Part shown: piece after piece, positions 1 to 10,499 of the stretch
Position numbering within the stretch: the first letter of the stretch is position 1
How the letters are laid out: every line of letters begins with the position of its first letter
Assembly: GCA_002007465.1 (NCBI GenBank)
Contig: LNAC01000849.1
Span: forward strand, 509,694-573,693
Length of the DNA stretch: 64,000 bases
DNA from: Ailurus styani
Taxonomy: Eukaryota; Chordata; Mammalia; Carnivora; Ailuridae
Direction: 5' to 3'
The notes under the pieces: generated by a model
Told to the model about the DNA's origin: nothing
The model's input: the letters and a program-made list of their open reading frames with translations, nothing else
Databases searched by the model: none
Made by a program: the position numbers and the translations under genes

Positions 1-699
1 AGAAGCTTAAAGAGATGGGTACTTTCTCATCAAACCCAAAACTGAACAAGGAAAGCTGACTACTCTATACCCTGGAAAAAGAACATTCATTCCTCCTATA
101 TTTCTATATTTGGCTCACTTCCTCTTGTGTTATTCTGAATGTTGTTTACTAACATTTCTTGCCCAACAAACTGATTCTTGTCAATAATCAGTTCATGGTT
201 CAAAATCTAAGTCTGTAAATTCCATATACAAAAGTGCAGCCATGTTTGCTCTGCAGATACTGGTCTCTATTTTTTACCCTATATTTCTATTCTAGGTAAG
301 ACACCACTGACCCTGTATAAGGCAGGGCCTTCTACAGTAGCCCCTGCCTCTTCCTGTCTCTCAAGGCTCAACTGCCACCACCTCCACCTCTCCATTTAAA
401 CCCAGCAATACTACTTTGCTTGTGGGTCCCATCCACATAACAGTTTCATGTATCTGCGATATTGGTCATACTGTTCTTTTACCTGGAAGGCTCTTTATAT
501 GTATAATCAGTAACTTAGCACAAAATGATTTATTTCTTTTCTCTTTTCTTTCTTCTGTTTGTTTGTTTGGAGCTTGGGGGGATTGGTTTTGGTTTTTTGC
601 CAAGTTTAATGTGAGAAAACATCTGTTCTTGGTCAAGTGGCTCTTTGGGATGGCTCTCTATCCAGATCCCTCCATCATATGGTCCCATGATCTTTTGGG
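1..699. other. no gene recognised
   Basis: AT-moderate unique-looking sequence with a pyrimidine-rich patch near 330-395. A 127-codon open frame at 416-799 has low-complexity F/L/W-rich composition and runs into the transposon fossil that follows, so it is not called. A weak resemblance to L2 around 290-520 could not be confirmed. Confidence 0.5.
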
Positions 700-1127
700 G
701 CAGTGTTGGCAAATATTTCTTTGTAAAGTGCCAGATAATAATATTTGGGGCTTTTCAAGGCCTCTATTAAACTCCTCTACTCTGACATTATGGCACTAAA
801 GCAGTCATAGATAACATACAAACAAATAGATGTGCCTGTGTTCTAATAAAATTTAATTTACTGGGTGGCTCAGTGGAGTTAAGTGTCTGACTCTTGACTT
901 TGGTTCAGGTCATGATCTCAGGGTAATAACACTGAGCCCGACGCTGAGCTCTGTCCTGAGCATGGAGCCTGCTTCAGATTCTCTTTCTCCCTCTGCCCTT
1001 CTCACCCACTTGTTCATTCTCTCTCTTCCTCTCAAACAACAACAACAACAACAAAAACACCCACACTTATTTTACAAAAAGAAGCCATAGCAAGATTTGG
1101 CCTCAAAGCCATAGTTGTCCAGCTCCT
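700..1127 (+). mobile_element. hAT-type non-autonomous DNA transposon fossil, split by a SINE
   Basis: The left end (cagtgttggcaaatatttc) and the internal landmarks 'gtaaagtgccagata', 'gtgttctaataaaatttaat' and 'gccatagttgtcc' line up, in order, with the better-preserved copy at 19288-19498. This is the common mammalian hAT-Charlie-like element with CAGGGGTCAGCAAAC-type termini. A Can-SINE at about 861-1066 interrupts it, so the transposon is older. Its terminal repeats are decayed and no 8-bp duplication could be read. The exact family name is not assigned. Confidence 0.6.
861..1066 (+). mobile_element. Can-SINE (tRNA-Lys-derived), older type
   Basis: The head 'ctgggtggctcagtgg' is followed by a B-box-like 'ggttcaggtcatgatctcaggg', a CT-rich body and a tail of (AAC)n at about 1037-1061. 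The first bases are missing. It is decayed, with no clean target-site duplication, and it lies inside the hAT fossil. Confidence 0.85.
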
Positions 1128-1995
1128 GGCCCAGCACCTTGGAGTTCTTTGTTTCCTGTGCACATTTAACTGGCCAGAACCCAATCCTGGGTTCTCACTT
1201 ATAAACAAGAATGAGTCAGTGAAGGGTAGCTGAGAAAGGTGGTTTAACTATGTGACCACAAAAGAAAAAAAAAAAACCTTGCTAAATTATAAAAGTCTTT
1301 TCCATACCCCATTCATCCTTGGAAAAATATTTCTTGAGACCCCCATATGAATGGTATCATCAGCTCTACTGATCTTCCATGCATGCCACAATTATAGCAC
1401 TCAATAACAGACAATAACTTGTCTATTTCTCTAGCTCCCCTACTATCTATAAATAGCTACAGAGCAAAGATTCTGACCAATTTACATTTGCCTATTCCTG
1501 GAATAAGAGACATGAATAATTTTTAAAGAATGAGCAAATTACCCAAAGTCTGAGGAATAGTGAAATGAAAACTATAAAGCAGAGATTTCCAGTTGGCATT
1601 TTTCTATCATGTTATTAATTACCTAGCCCTATGTTCAAACACCTGATAAGTCTCCTCACACAGTCACTTAGAATTGTATAAATATGCACATTCCAACATT
1701 ACCTTCTACTTTTCCTTTCATGAATGTCACTGCAGACCTATCTGCCTCATTTTTTAACAATTATTAATGATTTTTAACTGTGATTTATGCAATCTCAGAG
1801 ATTTCTCTGCTTAATCAAGCAATTCATGATGTCTTTCAATAGAAAGTATTAAATATTCACAAGTTATTTATCTCCGTCTTATCCACACTAGTTATCAATC
1901 ATGTCAATAGCTCTAGAGCACTTGTCTGGTTGCATAAAAACGAGGATACAGCCCAGGCGGTTTCCTTCTTCTCCCTGAAGATCAGAAACTTCTGG
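1128..1995. other. no gene recognised
   Basis: An A-run lies at about 1262-1276. The rest is AT-rich with no long open frame and no repeat I can name. Confidence 0.5.
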
Positions 1996-2011
1996 CAGAA
2001 AAGGATAGACC

Positions 2012-2208
2012 TTTTTTTTTTTTTTGAAGACTTTATTTACTTATTTGTCAGAGAGAGAGCACAAGCAGGCAGAGTGGCAGGCAGAGGCAGAGGGAGAAGA
2101 AGGCTCCCTGCTGAGCAAGGAGCCCAATGCAGGACTCGATCCCAGGACCTTGGGATCATGACCTGAGCTGAAGGCAGAGGCTTAACTCACTGAGCCATCC
2201 AGGCATCC
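2012..2208 (-). mobile_element. Can-SINE, with target-site duplication
   Basis: On the plus strand it reads poly-T, 'gactttatttacttatttg', a GA-rich body, 'cccaggaccttgggatcatg' and 'ctgagccatccaggcatcc', which is a reverse-oriented Can-SINE. Flanks cagaaaaggatagacc (1996-2011) and cagaaaagggtagacc (2209-2224) form a 16-bp target-site duplication with one mismatch. This fixes both ends and implies moderate age. Confidence 0.95.
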
Positions 2209-2224
2209 CAGAAAAGGGTAGACC

Positions 2225-2342
2225 ATAACTCACTCATTCATTCAACAATGTTTGCTGACCATATATTATTATATGTTGTGTACTATGTTAAATGCTAAGG
2301 ATACACAATGAACAATACAACCACAGACTTTGCTCTCATGGA
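2225..2342 (-). mobile_element. L2 LINE 3' fragment
   Basis: 'cactcattcattcaacaatg...tatgttaaatgctaaggatacacaatgaac...ctctcatggagctg' matches the order of landmarks in the reverse complement of the L2 3' end. It is strongly diverged and shortened. The name rests on recognition only. Confidence 0.6.
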
Positions 2343-2383
2343 GCTGTCAATATGGTATCTCGAATCTCTACCTATTGAGTGCA

Positions 2384-2685
2384 GTAAAACCCTTTGCACT
2401 TCCTCCCACTGGTCCTTCTGAAGAAAAACTGCCCCCATGGGAACAGATGGTAAAAGTCTTCAATGATTCCCTAACATCTCATCACTGTGATATTTCTGTT
2501 ACAAAGATAAGGATATTGTGGCCAAGTTGCAGAAGTGGGATGGACCACCACCCCATCCAAATTTTGGTTCAGATGTCAAAACTGATAAGGCCATATATGC
2601 ACCAAGGGAGTATGAAGACATTTACTACCCAAATGATGAGGCTTTCTGGGAGGATCAGGGCCCAACAGGTCTAAAAATGATCTGA
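2384..2685 (+). pseudogene. possible frameshifted coding remnant, parent unknown
   Basis: Two adjoining plus-strand frames have protein-like composition. The first (2384 to about 2500) reads ...PPTGPSEEKLPPWEQ... The second (2509-2685, 59 codons, then TGA) contains KWDGPPPHPNFGSDVK and APREYEDIYYPNDEAFWED. They join through a single frame change near 2500. The density of P, D, E, Y and W without stops is unlike the surrounding AT-rich DNA. No start codon, intron or poly-A signature was found, and I do not recognise the protein. It could be a processed-pseudogene fragment or chance. Confidence 0.25.
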
Positions 2686-3205
2686 GAAAATAAGGAAGGA
2701 TAACTGACATTTGCTTTTATTGTGATTAGAGGTTGGAGCTATCAGGTCCCCATGGGTGGCAGGGTCTTGCTTGGTTTGAATTTCCCACTCACACCAAAAG
2801 AGCAGTACACAGATGTGGGACTTTCTTGCCCAGATGTGGGACAAGTTGGAAGAAGGGAGGTGTCATTCTTGAATGCTGTCAGAAGTCAAATTTCAAAAAT
2901 GAAGTCAGTCTTTACTACAAATATTCCCATTAGTTTGCTACTACAGTGATGGCCCTAGTAACAAAAAAAAAATCTTCTGACAATGAAGCTGTTTTAATAA
3001 AGCCAATCTACACTGATGGGAGGAAAGAACCTTATATCTCAGCTACACATCAGTAAATAATAATTTTGGTACCCAAAAAAGAGAAAAGTTAGTAGCAGTG
3101 ATAGTGCCTAAGTGAGGGAAAGTTTGTTAGCCTTATGAAGGAAAAAGTGATCCCCATGTACATGTATCAAGGAATATGTTTTGTTTTTAAGCAAAGCAAG
3201 AAGGA

Positions 3206-3207
<2 letters not shown>
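2686..3207. other. no gene recognised
   Basis: The overlapping open frames at 2722-2949 and 2733-2933 show no recognisable domain. They may be decayed continuation of the candidate remnant to the left, but I cannot support that. Confidence 0.4.

Positions 3208-3257
<50 letters not shown>
3208..3257. repeat. (CA)n microsatellite
   Basis: About 24 uninterrupted AC dinucleotides, long enough to be expected to vary in length between individuals. Confidence 0.98.
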
Positions 3258-3259
<2 letters not shown>

Positions 3260-3377
3260 CCAGTGAGGACCTAAAAGAATCAGAATAAAACCTATCCCAT
3301 TTAGGAGGAAGGAAAGTAGACAGTATGTCTTAGTTAAGTGATGATGAATCCTGTCTTTAAGAAAGTATTACGTGTCT

Positions 3378-3562
3378 TGGGCGCCTGGGTGGCTCAGTGG
3401 GTTAAAGCCTCTGCTTTCGGCTCAGGTCATGATCTCAGCGTCCTGGGATCGAGGCCCGCATCGGGCTCTCTGCTCAGCGGGGAGCCTGCTTCCTCCTCTC
3501 CCTGTCTCTCTGCCTACTTATAATCTCTCTCTCTGTGTCAAATAAATAAATAAAATCTTTAA

Positions 3563-3607
<45 letters not shown>
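3378..3607 (+). mobile_element. young Can-SINE with long (AATA)n tail
   Basis: A near-consensus mustelid-type copy: 'gcgcctgggtggctcagtgg', 'gttaaagcctctgctttcgg', 'cctgggatcgaggcccgcat', 'tgctcagcggggagcctgc', then an AAATA/AATA tail from about 3540 to 3607. Perfect 19-bp target-site duplications aagaaagtattacgtgtct lie at 3359-3377 and 3608-3626. A perfect duplication and pure tail repeat indicate a recent insertion, possibly still polymorphic. Confidence 0.98.
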
Positions 3608-3609
<2 letters not shown>

Positions 3610-3626
3610 GAAAGTATTACGTGTCT

Positions 3627-4189
3627 GATATAAATGATATTTCCAGCGACTTAATTCCCAAACATATACTTTAACTCCCAATCAATGGAGTGCCTATTTT
3701 AACTCCTGAAACTTTAAAACACATTTTGGCTCACACATCCTTGCCATGTATCTACTGCTCAGCATTATTATTGTATCATTTAGGATGATTTGGATTGTAA
3801 GTAACAGTGTATCCAACTAAAACATGATTAAAATAAAGTCAACATTTTTGCTTCAGCCCAGATGGAGTAATGCTCCCTTTATATAGAATAAAACCCTACA
3901 TAACACAACAAACAAGCACAGGAAGATTCTGAAAGGTTGGGGAGAAAAGGGACCTCAGTCTTAAGAAATGTCATGGTGGTGAGTTCTCTGGGTTTCCTTA
4001 TCACCCTACATTTCCCAGATTGGGTGCTACAGAAACTTCTGATCCAGAATTGCCAACAGGAACAGACAAAAAAGAGTTCCAAGAAATGCCTGTTTCTCCT
4101 AGCCATAGAGCTGGGAAAAGAGTAACCTAAAACCAGAAAATGTTTTTGGCAATCCTAGCCCTACCTCAGCCAAACATCAACAGGAAAAC
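3627..4189. other. no gene recognised
   Basis: Mixed-composition sequence. It may include the outermost part of the L1M 5' region that is clearer from 4190 on. Opposite-strand open frames at 3879-4106 and 3937-4125 look like mutual shadows. Confidence 0.4.
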
Positions 4190-5610
4190 CACACAGTCCC
4201 TATCCCACAGTTTCAGAGGGGCTAAGCAAGAAACTGTTGTTTCTTTGCCTGGTGGAAGCAGGTAGTGATCTAATTCTCCATCAGGATAGGGTTGGTGGTG
4301 TCCAGGTAAGCTGAGCTTCCATCTCCACCCACTAGCTAAAAGACTTTACAAGGTGGTGCAAGGCAGAGCTAGTTACCATTGGGCTTCACCACCACTCCCA
4401 TGATAGCAAGGCCTAGTGGGTTCCCTCTCTAGCTGACATCCACAGGCGACCAAGACCATGCAAATCAAGGTGGGAAAGAACTCCACTTTCCTCCTCTTCC
4501 AGTAGTGGAGAGGCTAACCACCATCCAGCATCAATGAAACTGAGTGACATGGTTCAAGGTAGGGTGTTCATCCTTCCAGCCACCTCTTCCCACCGTGGGA
4601 GGTTGCCCAGTGGGAGATGAGTTGCTGCACTCACTCTACAGCAACAAAACAATGTAAGTTAACCCCTGCATCCCCCCTCCCTAATTACAACAGAGCCCAG
4701 CCAGGAACTGATCGTACACCTCTACTTGCAAGCAATCAGGAGGTGCAAATCAGTCACCATTTTTACTGGAAAAGTGTCAATAGGGCTGAGGTGGTTGCTA
4801 AACTTCCAATATACCTATCTGCAATGAGATAATGTGAGTCAGCACTCTACTTTTGTAGGGGTGGTATTGGGCAGGGCCCAGTAAAGAGCTGAACATACAG
4901 CCCACCAGCCTCTTGGGGCTACGTCTCAACAAGAGGACTGCTTGCTAGACAGTAGAGACTAAATAGGATCCACAGTCTCATAATGTAATATATACAATGT
5001 TCAGGAAATAATGAAAAGGTCCACTCATAATACCAAGAAATGAACATGAATGAGAAAATATAATAAAAAACAAAACAAAACACTATTACTAAGATGAAAC
5101 TAATATTGGAATTATCTGACAAGGATTTTAAAGCAGCCATCACAGAAATACTTCAGCAAATAACTAATAATTCTCTTGAAACAAATGAAAAAACTGAAAT
5201 ATCTCAACAAAAAAATTAAAAATTACAAAAAGAATCAAATGGGAACTATAGAATTGAAAATATAGTAACAAAAATTAAAAATTCAAGGGTGCCTGGATGG
5301 CTCAGTTAAGTGTCTGGCTCTTCATTTTGGCTCAGGTCATGAGCTCACTCAGGGTCATGAGATGGAGCCCTGGTTCTAGCTCTAGCTTTGGGCTCAGTAG
5401 AAAGTCTGCTTAGGATTCTCTGTCTCTCTCCCTCTGTCCCTCGCTCCACTCATGCTTTCTCTCTCACTCTCTCAAATGAACAAATAAATCTTGGATGGGC
5501 TCTACAGTAGATGGAGATGACAGGGGATAGAATCAATGACCTTTAGCGCAGATCAGTAGAATTTATCCAATGTAAAAATCACAGAGAAATAGGCTAAAAA
5601 AATTTAACAG
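4190..5610 (+). mobile_element. ancient L1M 5' region (5' UTR and ORF1 start)
   Basis: The clearest parts are about 4960-5286 ('ggaattatctgacaagg', 'ttttaaagcagccatcac', 'gaaacaaatgaaaaaactg') and 5493-5610 ('tggatgggctctacagtag', 'aatttatccaatgtaaaaat'). These match the order of landmarks in the ORF1 N-terminal coding region of old mammalian L1M/HAL1-like elements. The GC-richer 4190-4960 fits the matching 5' UTR. Frames are destroyed by stops. A Can-SINE (5287-5492) splits the element. Confidence 0.6.
5287..5492 (+). mobile_element. Can-SINE, older type
   Basis: Head 'ggtgcctggatggctcagtt', body 'ttttggctcaggtcatgagc', CT-rich region and terminal 'aacaaataaatctt'. It is well diverged from the young copies. 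L1M sequence resumes directly after it. Confidence 0.9.
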
Positions 5611-7023
5611 TAAACCCACTTATTACCTCCCATCAAAATAATTTCAGAAGGAAGACACTTCGAGGTTTGTTTCAGCATCTCAGTGATAGCAATACTTCTG
5701 CTTCACTATCCCCACTTTCTAAAAGTTTTTTCCTCAGGCTTGTTGCCTTGTACCACAGAGGGTTGCTGCAGTTCCAAGCCTCACATTCAATAACAGGAGA
5801 ATTTTTCTTTGGTTTGTTTGGTTTTTAAGTGTTGCTCTTTTTAGGGGAGAAAAACTTCCCAGAATCCCATTTTTATGACTTCTTTTGGGCCATTTAAACA
5901 TATATTAATGCTCTGGGTGAAAGAGAGGCTGTAAAACCAAGCATCTGGCATTTTCAGCCTCTATGATGGAAACAGGTTCTGCCAGTAGTTGTGGGGGAAA
6001 GGCTGGTGAATGGTTTTTCAATCAGAACAAATAAAGTTTAACAAAGATTTTAATTTTTTGTCACTTTTTCAGCTTCTAAAGAAAATTTCAGATTATTCCT
6101 TTCTTTTCCATTTCTATTGCCATAAAATTGTCTCATACCCTACTGTTTTACCAGCTTCCCTGCCTTCAGTTTCAATCTAAGTCAATCCATAAAATAAGCC
6201 ATATTTTCGACAATATCTTTGATTATACCATTGTATTATTCCAAACTGCATAATAGCTCACAATGGCCTTTTTAACCAAATGGGTTAATGAAATGATTTT
6301 TTGAAGGCTTTCTATTTTTTAAAAAAAAGTCTCTTTCTGGTATTCCCAAAGTCTATTATGCAAACTGATCTTATCCCAAGGGTTTTAGGAATAATCACAC
6401 TAAAAAAAGACAAAAATAGCAAAAATCAACTTGAAAATATAAAGACTATGAAATTCTTACAGTCGGCATATCTTTTGTCTGCAATTCCTCATCCCCTTAT
6501 TCTGATGCTACCCTATGGGGGAATTTTACCACATTACCCTACTCCTACTGACCCATGTTCTCCACCACTTTATCTTGGGTTCTAAAATGCCATGGAGGCT
6601 GCCTTTCCTAGACTACAAATCTGAAGAAGTGAAAGGAGAAGGTATCTCATCTCTGGAAGGTGATTTCTCCCCTAAGAAATTCATATTAATCAATGCCAAT
6701 TTCAATAAATTATTCTGAACTGCACAAAAGTGATATTCTGTGAGTAGCACTTCATAGATCTACTCAATAAATGACCCAAGGCTTCTCCCACCATCTCATT
6801 TCTTTTTAAAAAAATCCCTCTTTTTCTTCATCCTTCTCTATTAAAATTTCTATTAATTGTAATTATGGTTATATGTGTTATACCAAATATCAGATAAAAG
6901 TGAAAAGTGAGTACCATGATCATCAGGAAGAGAAAAAAAAAGGAACTTAACACACTATGATTTGTTTCATCACAAATATGTGCCACACTTCATTTTTTAA
7001 GGTCTCATGCAAATCAGCCCATA
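5611..7023. other. no gene recognised
   Basis: 5640-6010 resembles an old mammalian interspersed repeat of a class I cannot name. The rest is AT-rich. Open frames at 6301-6585 and 6515-6718 lack recognisable domains. Confidence 0.4.
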
Positions 7024-7150
7024 TGTTCATTTATTCATTCAACAAATATTTATTAAATATCTACTATGGATTGGCATTTGAACTTGTTCCCAGTAAATGA
7101 GTCAGTTGGGGATGGAAATGTTAATAGAGCTAAATGTCAATATTGCATGT
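7024..7150 (-). mobile_element. L2-like 3' fragment
   Basis: 'ttcatttattcattcaacaa' followed by 'atatttattaaatatctact' is the reverse-strand signature of an L2 3' end. Only the first 60 bp or so are convincing. Confidence 0.45.
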
Positions 7151-7310
7151 CAATGTTTGTCTGAATAAATGTGGCCCCAGTACAACCACTATTGTCACAA
7201 AGCTTGTGTGCAGACATCAAGATAAAAACATAGGGGTGGAGGCAGGGTCATACCTTGCTACTTGACAAGAACAGAGACACTGTGGTCCTCTTTGGTAACT
7301 CCATAAAGCT

Positions 7311-7514
7311 TTTTTTTTTTCTTTTTTTAGATTTATTTATTTGAGAGAGAGTGAGAGAGCACATGCATGAGCAGGGGGGAGGGGTAGAGGGAGAGGGAGA
7401 GAGAAGCAGACTTCCTGATGAGCAAGGAGTCCAATGCAGGACTCAGTCCCAGGACCCTGGGATCATGACCTGAGCTGAAGGCAGACATTTAACCAACTGA
7501 GTCACCCAGGCGCC
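7311..7514 (-). mobile_element. Can-SINE with target-site duplication
   Basis: Reverse orientation: poly-T, 'agatttatttatttgagag', GA-rich body, 'ccctgggatcatgacctgag', 'actgagtcacccaggcgccc'. The duplication ctccataaagcttt is present at 7299-7312 and 7515-7528, the left copy running into the T tract. Confidence 0.95.
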
Positions 7515-7528
7515 CTCCATAAAGCTTT

Positions 7529-7917
7529 GAAGAGTGTCTTGAATGCATCTAAAACAAAACAAATTGAACTGGTTTAGACTGAACTTCTGACAATAATTTT
7601 TAAAAATAAGATTTCTTACTATTCATAGCAAAGATTACATAAAATATCAAATTTATTATTAAAACTAAAATTACAATTCAGAAAAGCATCTGATATTTAT
7701 GGGTTTGAACATCACAGATAAAACAGGCTTTAAGAATGTGAAAATGCTGTCCACCAAATTATAGACCAAATATCATATGAGGGGAAAAAACATACTAGAT
7801 TATCTTTGCTGTAGCCCTTGCATGGGTTTTAAGGAAAATAATATGAACATTGCCAGTTTGAAACAGCTTCATCTTTGTGCTCAGAACAGTATAAAATAAA
7901 GAATAATGGTTCTTTTT
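7529..7917. other. no gene recognised
   Basis: AT-rich sequence with no long frame and no repeat I can name. Confidence 0.5.
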
Positions 7918-8023
7918 GATGGTTTTATATCCCAGATTAATAGAAGATAGTTTTCTTGTAAGAATGAATGGATGGTTTTATACCCCAGGATAATAGAAGA
8001 TAGTTTTCTTGTAAGAATGAATT
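7918..8023. repeat. two-copy tandem duplication, 53-bp unit
   Basis: Copy 1 (7918-7970) and copy 2 (7971-8023) both begin 'gatggttttata' and share 'taatagaagatagttttctt' and 'gtaagaatga'. Only about four differences are visible, clustered near 'cccagatt' versus 'cccaggat'. The unit is abutting and not part of a recognised transposon. Confidence 0.95.
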
Positions 8024-8160
8024 ATCATATATACTGAAGTCAAATTTTAAAGGTCACAAATCCACATGTAAAAACTGTAACTTTTATTTTCTGTATCTCC
8101 TCTTGCTTTGGCACTCTTATGCCTACAACAGCAGCAGGCCAAGGGTGGAGTACAGAGAAG

Positions 8161-8357
8161 GGGGACACCCGGGTTGCTCAGTTGGTTAAGTGTCTGCCTT
8201 TGGCTCAGGTCATGATCCCAGGGTCCTGGGACTGAGTCCCGCATTAGGCTCCTAGCTTGGTGGGGAGCCTGCTTCTCCCTCTGCTCACCGCTCCCCCTGC
8301 TTGTGCCCTCTGTCTCTCTCTCTGACAAATAAATAAATAAAATCCTTTTTTTTTAAA
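8161..8357 (+). mobile_element. Can-SINE, intermediate type
   Basis: Head 'acacccgggttgctcagttg' (decayed first bases), 'ggttaagtgtctgcctttgg', 'atgatcccagggtcctggga', 'ggtggggagcctgcttctcc', tail 'aaataaataaataaaatcct'. No target-site duplication could be read. An apparent 93-codon minus-strand frame here is the SINE read backwards. Confidence 0.93.
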
Positions 8358-9343
8358 GTAATTCAGTTTCTTTCAAGTTAATAAAGTCTCTTTCAAAAAA
8401 TAAGTAAATTCTCTTTCAAGTAACTACTCATTCAAATACTTAAATACCTTCAAATTCTTCAAGAAATACTCATATTATCTCGTTAGCTCCTCTCATATCC
8501 TTCACCCTCTATGTGTTGGGACTTGGGTGCAGAGGGAAATAAGGCAGCCAAGAAGAGACTTGTAGTCTTTATTGTGTCTTTTAGGACATAATGGCATCCA
8601 GAAAGATGTCTCTTGCCCTTCTGAGGCTCTGGCCATACAAAGCAGGTGTCCACTGAAGTGTGGTCAATCCCGTTTCTAGGTCTCAAACTGCACAGTACAC
8701 CGAGATCACTGTCCTTAATCATAAACTCTCACTGGATACTGCCTTCACTCTGCCACCTCCCCATCAGATCACACATTCCCCAGTTTCTCACCATAGCCTC
8801 ATTCCCTTATCAGGACAAAGGGGTTGCTTAGAATATCCTATAAACCACCTCCAAGTGATAATAAGTGGAAGCAGAGTAATCTCCAAACAGGACACTTCTC
8901 ATCAGGCTACTCAAAAGTGGGAAAGAGTGTCAATAGTCATATGTGAATACTCCCAAACCTATGAGGATATTTTAACCTTCTCCATCTACTTCCTATGAGT
9001 TTCAAAGGAAAGAGCTTAGAAATAGGGAAGTTCTCTTCTGCCTTTCTCTCCCTGAATACTTCCGTCTGCAATTCAACACTAGAATTGCTTTTCTTCCCTT
9101 GTCTACCTAGCAGACGCTACCCCTGAATCACACCCTCCTCCTGTAAGTGGACTTCAGCTAGAACTATAATGTTAGAAAGCCTGCAAGAAAAAGAAGTGGA
9201 TTGCTGAGAGTATAAGATATAACAGATAAATTATAACAGTGAGGACTGAGAGGGTCACAAAAGTGCATCCAGTAAGTAGAACTATGGGTGTCCTTCAATT
9301 TTAATGGCTTAGTGTTTCAAAGCATGGTGTGACTATCAACATT
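8358..9343. other. no gene recognised
   Basis: Mixed-composition DNA. Frames at 8483-8722, 8646-8831 and 8660-8998 overlap on opposite strands without a recognisable domain or splice context. Confidence 0.45.
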
Positions 9344-9430
9344 AGGAAGGATTCCTCTGTAAAAAAAAAAATAAAAATAAAAATAAAAATAAAAATAAAA
9401 AATAAATTAAAAAAAGGAAGGATTCCTCTG
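9344..9430 (+). mobile_element. A-rich tail-only insertion flanked by a 16-bp direct repeat
   Basis: aggaaggattcctctg occurs at 9344-9359 and again, identical, at 9415-9430. Between them is only a 55-bp A-rich tract, A11 then (TAAAA)n, with no SINE or L1 body. This is what a retrotransposition product would look like if only the 3' tail was copied. Tandem duplication of the target around a pre-existing A tract is an alternative. Confidence 0.75.
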
Positions 9431-9899
9431 AATTCTCTGAGATTAGAGGTCTCTCCTAGGGTCTTGGACAACTGTTGTAAGGTTGTGGATTTGGCATTGC
9501 CTTGGGAGTTTACCATATTCAAGACCCAAGGGCCAGGTTTACTAAGAGAGATCCAGATGTCAGGAAGTTTTCCAGTGTGATCTGGAAATTAAGGCTTTGT
9601 TGGACTTTACAATAAACTTGATAACAAATAATTAAGTGGCTACATATGAAATCTCAGAGGTTACTATTTTTCATAATTTTTAGTTAAAAAATAGAGAAAA
9701 TAATATAACAAACTCAGGTATCTCTACAACCTATTAGTTGTAGTGCCTCTACAAAAATTGGTAAAAAAAAATTAGTACCTCAATAAAAGCAATTAATAGT
9801 TTATCATTTTTTTCTCTAAAGTACAAATAAAGTACAGGTAAAGTCTCATTTTCTCCAGCTCCAGAGGATGTTTCTGAAGGAATCTATGTAAGGTAATAA
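9431..9899. other. no gene recognised
   Basis: AT-rich sequence after the A-rich insertion. No frame or named repeat. Confidence 0.5.
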
Positions 9900-9980
9900 T
9901 ACCATTGCAATACATATGTATATCAAATCAACACTTTAAAGTTACACAATGTTATGTGTCAATTATCTCAATTAAAGAAA
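9900..9980 (+). mobile_element. old L1 3' end
   Basis: 'tatatcaaatcaacactt...acacaatgttatgtgtcaattatctcaatt' followed by A-rich sequence matches the final 80 bp of L1MA/MB-type 3' UTRs. It is immediately followed by a second, carnivore-type L1 end. Confidence 0.6.
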
Positions 9981-9981
9981 A

Positions 9982-10043
9982 AACTAATGATATACTGTAT
10001 GGTGACTAACATAACATAATAAAGCAAACAAACAAACAAACAA
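9982..10043 (+). mobile_element. very short carnivore L1 3' end
   Basis: 'actaatgatatactgtatgg' then 'tgactaacataacataataa' is the last 40 bp of the carnivore L1 3' UTR (compare 46312-46350), followed by a (CAAA)n-type tail. It is extremely 5'-truncated. Confidence 0.8.
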
Positions 10044-10178
10044 AATCAGGAAGAGCCAATGTCTTGACTCAAAAGCAGTCAGGCAGGAAGAACTCTCTTA
10101 CTACAGAATAGCCATTGTTTTCTTCAGGTCTTCAACTAATTAGATGAGGTCGTGCTTTTTACTCTTCCAGTTTAAATG

Positions 10179-10329
10179 CTTTTTTTTTTAATTATTTTTC
10201 TCACTATACCACATACCCTCCCCAGTGTCTCTCACCCAACCATCCCATCCCTCCCATCCCCCACCCCTCCAACAGCCCTCAGTTTATTTCCTGAGATTAA
10301 GAGTCTCTTATGGTTTGTCTCCCTCTCTG
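10179..10329 (-). mobile_element. 5'-truncated L1 3' UTR with target-site duplication
   Basis: Poly-T, then 'ctccaacagccctcagttta', 'tttcctgagattaagagtct' and 'cttatggtttgtctccctct', the reverse complement of the carnivore L1 3' UTR also seen at 25950 and 47460. Duplication ttccagtttaaatg lies at 10165-10178 and 10330-10343, identical over 14 bp. Confidence 0.95.
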
Positions 10330-10499
10330 TTCCAGTTTAAATGTTAATCCTATCTAAAAATACCTTCACAGAAATACTTGGAATAATGTCTAACCAAATA
10401 TCTGGGCACTCTGAGGCCAAGTCAAGTTGACATGTAACATCATGCTTACTTAGGTAATTCACCTAAAAAACATAGAGATGCATGTCCACACCAAAAACT

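Noticed and set aside
416..799. 127-codon plus-strand frame
   Set aside because: Low-complexity hydrophobic translation that crosses into the hAT fossil.
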